From Gammaproteobacteria bacterium (GTDB lineage: Bacteria > Pseudomonadota > Gammaproteobacteria > Pseudomonadales > Pseudomonadaceae): a stretch of DNA of 8,302 nt. The stretch is from assembly GCA_012735335.1 (NCBI GenBank), contig JAAYHO010000168.1, positions 1 to 8,302 on the forward strand. Direction: 5' to 3'. Positions 5,688 to 8,302 of this stretch are shown here, in pieces. Made by a program: the position numbers and the translations under genes. Position 1 is the stretch's first letter. Every line of letters begins with the position of its first letter. Under the pieces are notes generated by a model. That model worked only from the letters and a program-made list of their open reading frames with translations. It searched no databases and was not told where the DNA came from.

Positions 5688-8302
5688 ATGGTCAACCCCA
5701 AACCTCCGTTTCGCCCCTCGTTCTCCCTGCTGCTGGCCAGCGGTCTGCTGTTGGCGCAGCCTGTAGCCACCCACGCCAACCAGGTAGAATGTCGCCCGAG
5801 CAGCACCGGTGGCTGGGCCTGCAGTCCGCTGGAAAGCCCCGGCAGCCTCCCCCCACGTCCGCAGCAGCCGGTGGTACGAGTCAGCGAGCCAGTAACACCG
5901 AGCACTACCCACAAGGCAGCCGTTCAGCCAGTACGCCAGGCGCCAGCAACGGATTACAGCGAGCTGGACTGGGTACCCCGCGAGCAATTGACTGCAGCAC
6001 AACAGGCGGCGATAGCGCCCTACTGCAGCGGCGACTATATCGAGCCGGCCCGAATTGGCCGCGACGACGACACCCCCTTCGACCAGTTACCGATCTTCGC
6101 TTCCGCCGACTCCAGCAGCTTCGAGCAGAGCCAGCAGACCGGTACCCTGGAAGGCGACGTGGTCATGCGTCAGGGTCGACTCCAGGCCCAGGCCAACCAG
6201 GCCAGCTTCGATCAGGTCAACAATATGGTTCACCTGGACGGCAATGTGCGTCTGCGTGACCAGGGCGTACTGGTGCTGGGCGACAACGCGCAGATGGATA
6301 TGGAAACCGGTGAGGCTCGGGTCAACGAGGTGCGCTACGTGGTACACGATGCCAGCGCCCGGGGTACCGCTGACAGCCTGCGCCGCCGTGACGATGCGGT
6401 GATTGTCATGACCGACGGCTCCTACACCACCTGTGAGCCGGGCCAGAATACCTGGAGCCTGCACAGTGACGATATCGAACTGGACCGGGAAAAGGGCTGG
6501 GGCGAAGCACGCCACGTAACCCTGAAGGTCAAGGATGTACCGGTCTTCTACACCCCCTATATCTATTTCCCGATCGACGACCGCCGCCAGAGCGGTCTGC
6601 TGGTGCCGAGCCTGTCCTACAGCAGCGACTCGGGCACCGAGTACACCCAGCCCTACTATTTCAACCTGGCACCCAATTACGACGCCACCCTGTACCCAAC
6701 GCTGATGAGCGACCGGGGTCTGCAACTCGAAGGCGAGTTCCGCTACCTGACGCCCAGCAGCGAAGGTCAGATCGGCGCGTCGGTACTGGATGACAAGGAA
6801 GATGAACGCGAGCTGCAGTCGGGCCATGACGACCAGCGCTGGATGTACAGCTGGCAGCATGTCAGCAATATCACCCCCAGGCTCCGGGCCAGCGTCGATT
6901 ACACCGATATCAGTGACTATTATTACTTTCAGGACTTGAACACCTATCTGGGTATAAATGCTGGCGACTTTCTGGATCAGCGCGGCAGTCTCAGTTGGCA
7001 GGGTGACAGCTATCAGGCCGCTCTGAATGTACATGCCTACGAGCGCGCCACGGTCACCGAGATCACTCCCTATGAGCGCCTGCCGCAGCTGACTCTGAAC
7101 GGGATGCTGCCATACCAACCGGGCGGGCTGCGCTTCGGTTACGGTACCGAGTTCGTCAGTTTCAAGCGCAGCCTGCTCAATGGTGATTACATCAACCGGG
7201 ATGGCAATACCGAACGCTGGTACGACAACAACCTGGCCGGTCTGACCCGAGCCGAGGGTGAACGCCTGCATCTGGAGCCCAGCATCAGCCTGCCGCTGAG
7301 TTCAGACTGGGGTTTTGTCACCCCAACCATCAAGTATGCCTATACCCGTTACGATCTTTCACTGGATGGCGTTGGTAAAGGCTCACTGGCTGCTTACGAG
7401 CGCTTCGACAGTCACCAGGATCGCAGCGTACCTATCTTCAGCGTGGACAGTGGCCTGTATTTCGACCGTCCGACCGAGCTGTTCGGTCGGCATTACACCC
7501 AGACCCTGGAGCCCCGGCTGTTCTACCTCTATGTACCTGAGGAGGACCAGAATGACATTCCCATCTTCGACTCGGGTGAACCGGACTTCAGTTACGACGC
7601 GCTGTGGCGTGACAACCGCTTTGCCGGTCGTGACCGCATCGGCGATGCCAACCAGATCTCGCTGGGCCTGACCAATCGTTGGATCGACGACAAGGGCATC
7701 GAGCGTCAGACCTTCAGCATCGGCCAGAGCTACTACTTCCGTGATCGCGAAGTTCAACTGCGCGGTATCGATTATCGTCAGCGCCGAGCGGCACAGGCCT
7801 CGGAGTCGCCCATCGCACTGATGTACCAGTACCGTTACAACAGCGACTGGCGCTTCAGCTCAACCTTCAACTGGGATACCGATCAGCGTGAAACCCGCAG
7901 TGGCAGTGCCATGTGGCACTACCAGCCGGCAGCCAATCCACGCAAGATCCTCAATGTCGGCTACCACTACCGCAACGAAACCATGCGCTTCGACCATGCG
8001 ACCGGCAACTGGACCACCAGCCCCCACTTCGGTGAACCTGGCCAGGCAAACTACATTCGCAACTACTACAAGACCGACCAGCATGACATTTCCTTCATGT
8101 GGCCGGTTTCCCCTCAGTGGAGCCTGATCGGCCGCTGGCAGCGCGATTACGGTCGCAACCGTACTGTCGAAGCCTTTGGCGGATTCGAGTACGACAGTTG
8201 CTGCTGGAAATTGCGCGTGATCAACCGCTACTGGATCGATTACGATGAGGCCAGTCTCAACCCGCGACTCAACGATGAACCGGATCGCGGCATTTTCCTG
8301 CA
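5688..8302 (+). CDS. lptD: LPS-assembly outer-membrane protein LptD, 3' end cut by window edge
   Basis: LptD with the lipoprotein LptE forms the outer-membrane translocon that inserts LPS into the outer leaflet. The 871 visible residues show a signal peptide (charged start, core SLLLASGLLLAQPVA, probable cleavage near 31 after THA), a Pro/Gln-rich linker (about 46-125), an LptA-like periplasmic domain (about 150-290, starting LEGDVVMRQG and containing LHSDDIELD), then a beta-barrel rich in alternating Tyr/Trp strands from about 300. Cysteines C35, C249 and the pair C838-C839 fit the four that form the long-range disulfides of E. coli LptD; C45 and C113 are extra. Pseudomonad LptD is about 920-940 residues, so some 50-70 are missing. 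ATG 5688 is the only in-frame ATG that gives the signal peptide; its ribosome site is weak (GGA nine bases upstream). The antisense frame is open for 394 codons but is a mirror. Confidence 0.96.
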   Translation, partial: MVNPKPPFRPSFSLLLASGLLLAQPVATHANQVECRPSSTGGWACSPLESPGSLPPRPQQPVVRVSEPVTPSTTHKAAVQPVRQAPATDYSELDWVPREQLTAAQQAAIAPYCSGDYIEPARIGRDDDTPFDQLPIFASADSSSFEQSQQTGTLEGDVVMRQGRLQAQANQASFDQVNNMVHLDGNVRLRDQGVLVLGDNAQMDMETGEARVNEVRYVVHDASARGTADSLRRRDDAVIVMTDGSYTTCEPGQNTWSLHSDDIELDREKGWGEARHVTLKVKDVPVFYTPYIYFPIDDRRQSGLLVPSLSYSSDSGTEYTQPYYFNLAPNYDATLYPTLMSDRGLQLEGEFRYLTPSSEGQIGASVLDDKEDERELQSGHDDQRWMYSWQHVSNITPRLRASVDYTDISDYYYFQDLNTYLGINAGDFLDQRGSLSWQGDSYQAALNVHAYERATVTEITPYERLPQLTLNGMLPYQPGGLRFGYGTEFVSFKRSLLNGDYINRDGNTERWYDNNLAGLTRAEGERLHLEPSISLPLSSDWGFVTPTIKYAYTRYDLSLDGVGKGSLAAYERFDSHQDRSVPIFSVDSGLYFDRPTELFGRHYTQTLEPRLFYLYVPEEDQNDIPIFDSGEPDFSYDALWRDNRFAGRDRIGDANQISLGLTNRWIDDKGIERQTFSIGQSYYFRDREVQLRGIDYRQRRAAQASESPIALMYQYRYNSDWRFSSTFNWDTDQRETRSGSAMWHYQPAANPRKILNVGYHYRNETMRFDHATGNWTTSPHFGEPGQANYIRNYYKTDQHDISFMWPVSPQWSLIGRWQRDYGRNRTVEAFGGFEYDSCCWKLRVINRYWIDYDEASLNPRLNDEPDRGIFL

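Noticed and set aside
5684..5689. TATAAT on the plus strand as an lptD promoter
   Set aside because: It overlaps the ATG, so transcription would start inside the coding region, and there is no -35.
6087..7271. A 394-codon minus-strand open frame inside lptD
   Set aside because: lptD is clear in the plus strand by signal peptide, LptA-like domain, barrel and cysteine pattern; the antisense frame is Val/Gln/Ala-rich without motifs.

Overview
This window looks like chromosomal core-genome DNA from a pseudomonad-type gammaproteobacterium (Pseudomonadaceae). The evidence is high-GC coding sequence, the gene run rpe-gph-trpE, the cell-wall recycling pair amgK-murU divergent from lptD, and an LptD with the long N-terminal linker that I recall from Pseudomonas. 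Assignment below family level is not possible from the sequence alone.

Minus strand, 1-2789: rpe (ribulose-5-phosphate 3-epimerase), gph (phosphoglycolate phosphatase) and trpE (anthranilate synthase component I, cut by the left edge) are transcribed in that order. rpe and gph are separated by one base. trpE follows after a 316-base gap. That gap holds a short GTG-started ORF with two Trp codons and a GC-rich hairpin, together resembling a transcription-attenuation leader for trpE. An extended -10 element lies just upstream of rpe.

2790-3066: a non-coding gap between the two minus-strand operons. It holds a compact cluster of REP-like palindromes: two inverted pairs (REPIN/BIME-like) plus one decayed arm. 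The cluster runs from the rpe promoter to seven bases beyond the djlA stop.

Minus strand, 3067-5530: amgK, murU and djlA are packed with gaps of 3 and 1 bases and are almost certainly one transcript. AmgK phosphorylates the anomeric carbon of MurNAc and MurU converts MurNAc-1-phosphate to UDP-MurNAc, giving a peptidoglycan-recycling shortcut that bypasses de novo (fosfomycin-sensitive) UDP-MurNAc synthesis. djlA encodes a membrane-anchored TerB/J-domain co-chaperone.

Plus strand, 5688-8302: lptD, the outer-membrane LPS translocon barrel, runs off the right edge. It is divergent from amgK across a 157-base gap in which no convincing promoter is visible.

No CRISPR array, tRNA, rRNA, IS element or phage gene was seen, and no new multi-gene system. 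The points most worth a second look are an altered, normally invariant motif in TrpE, the putative trp attenuator, and the asymmetric REP cluster.
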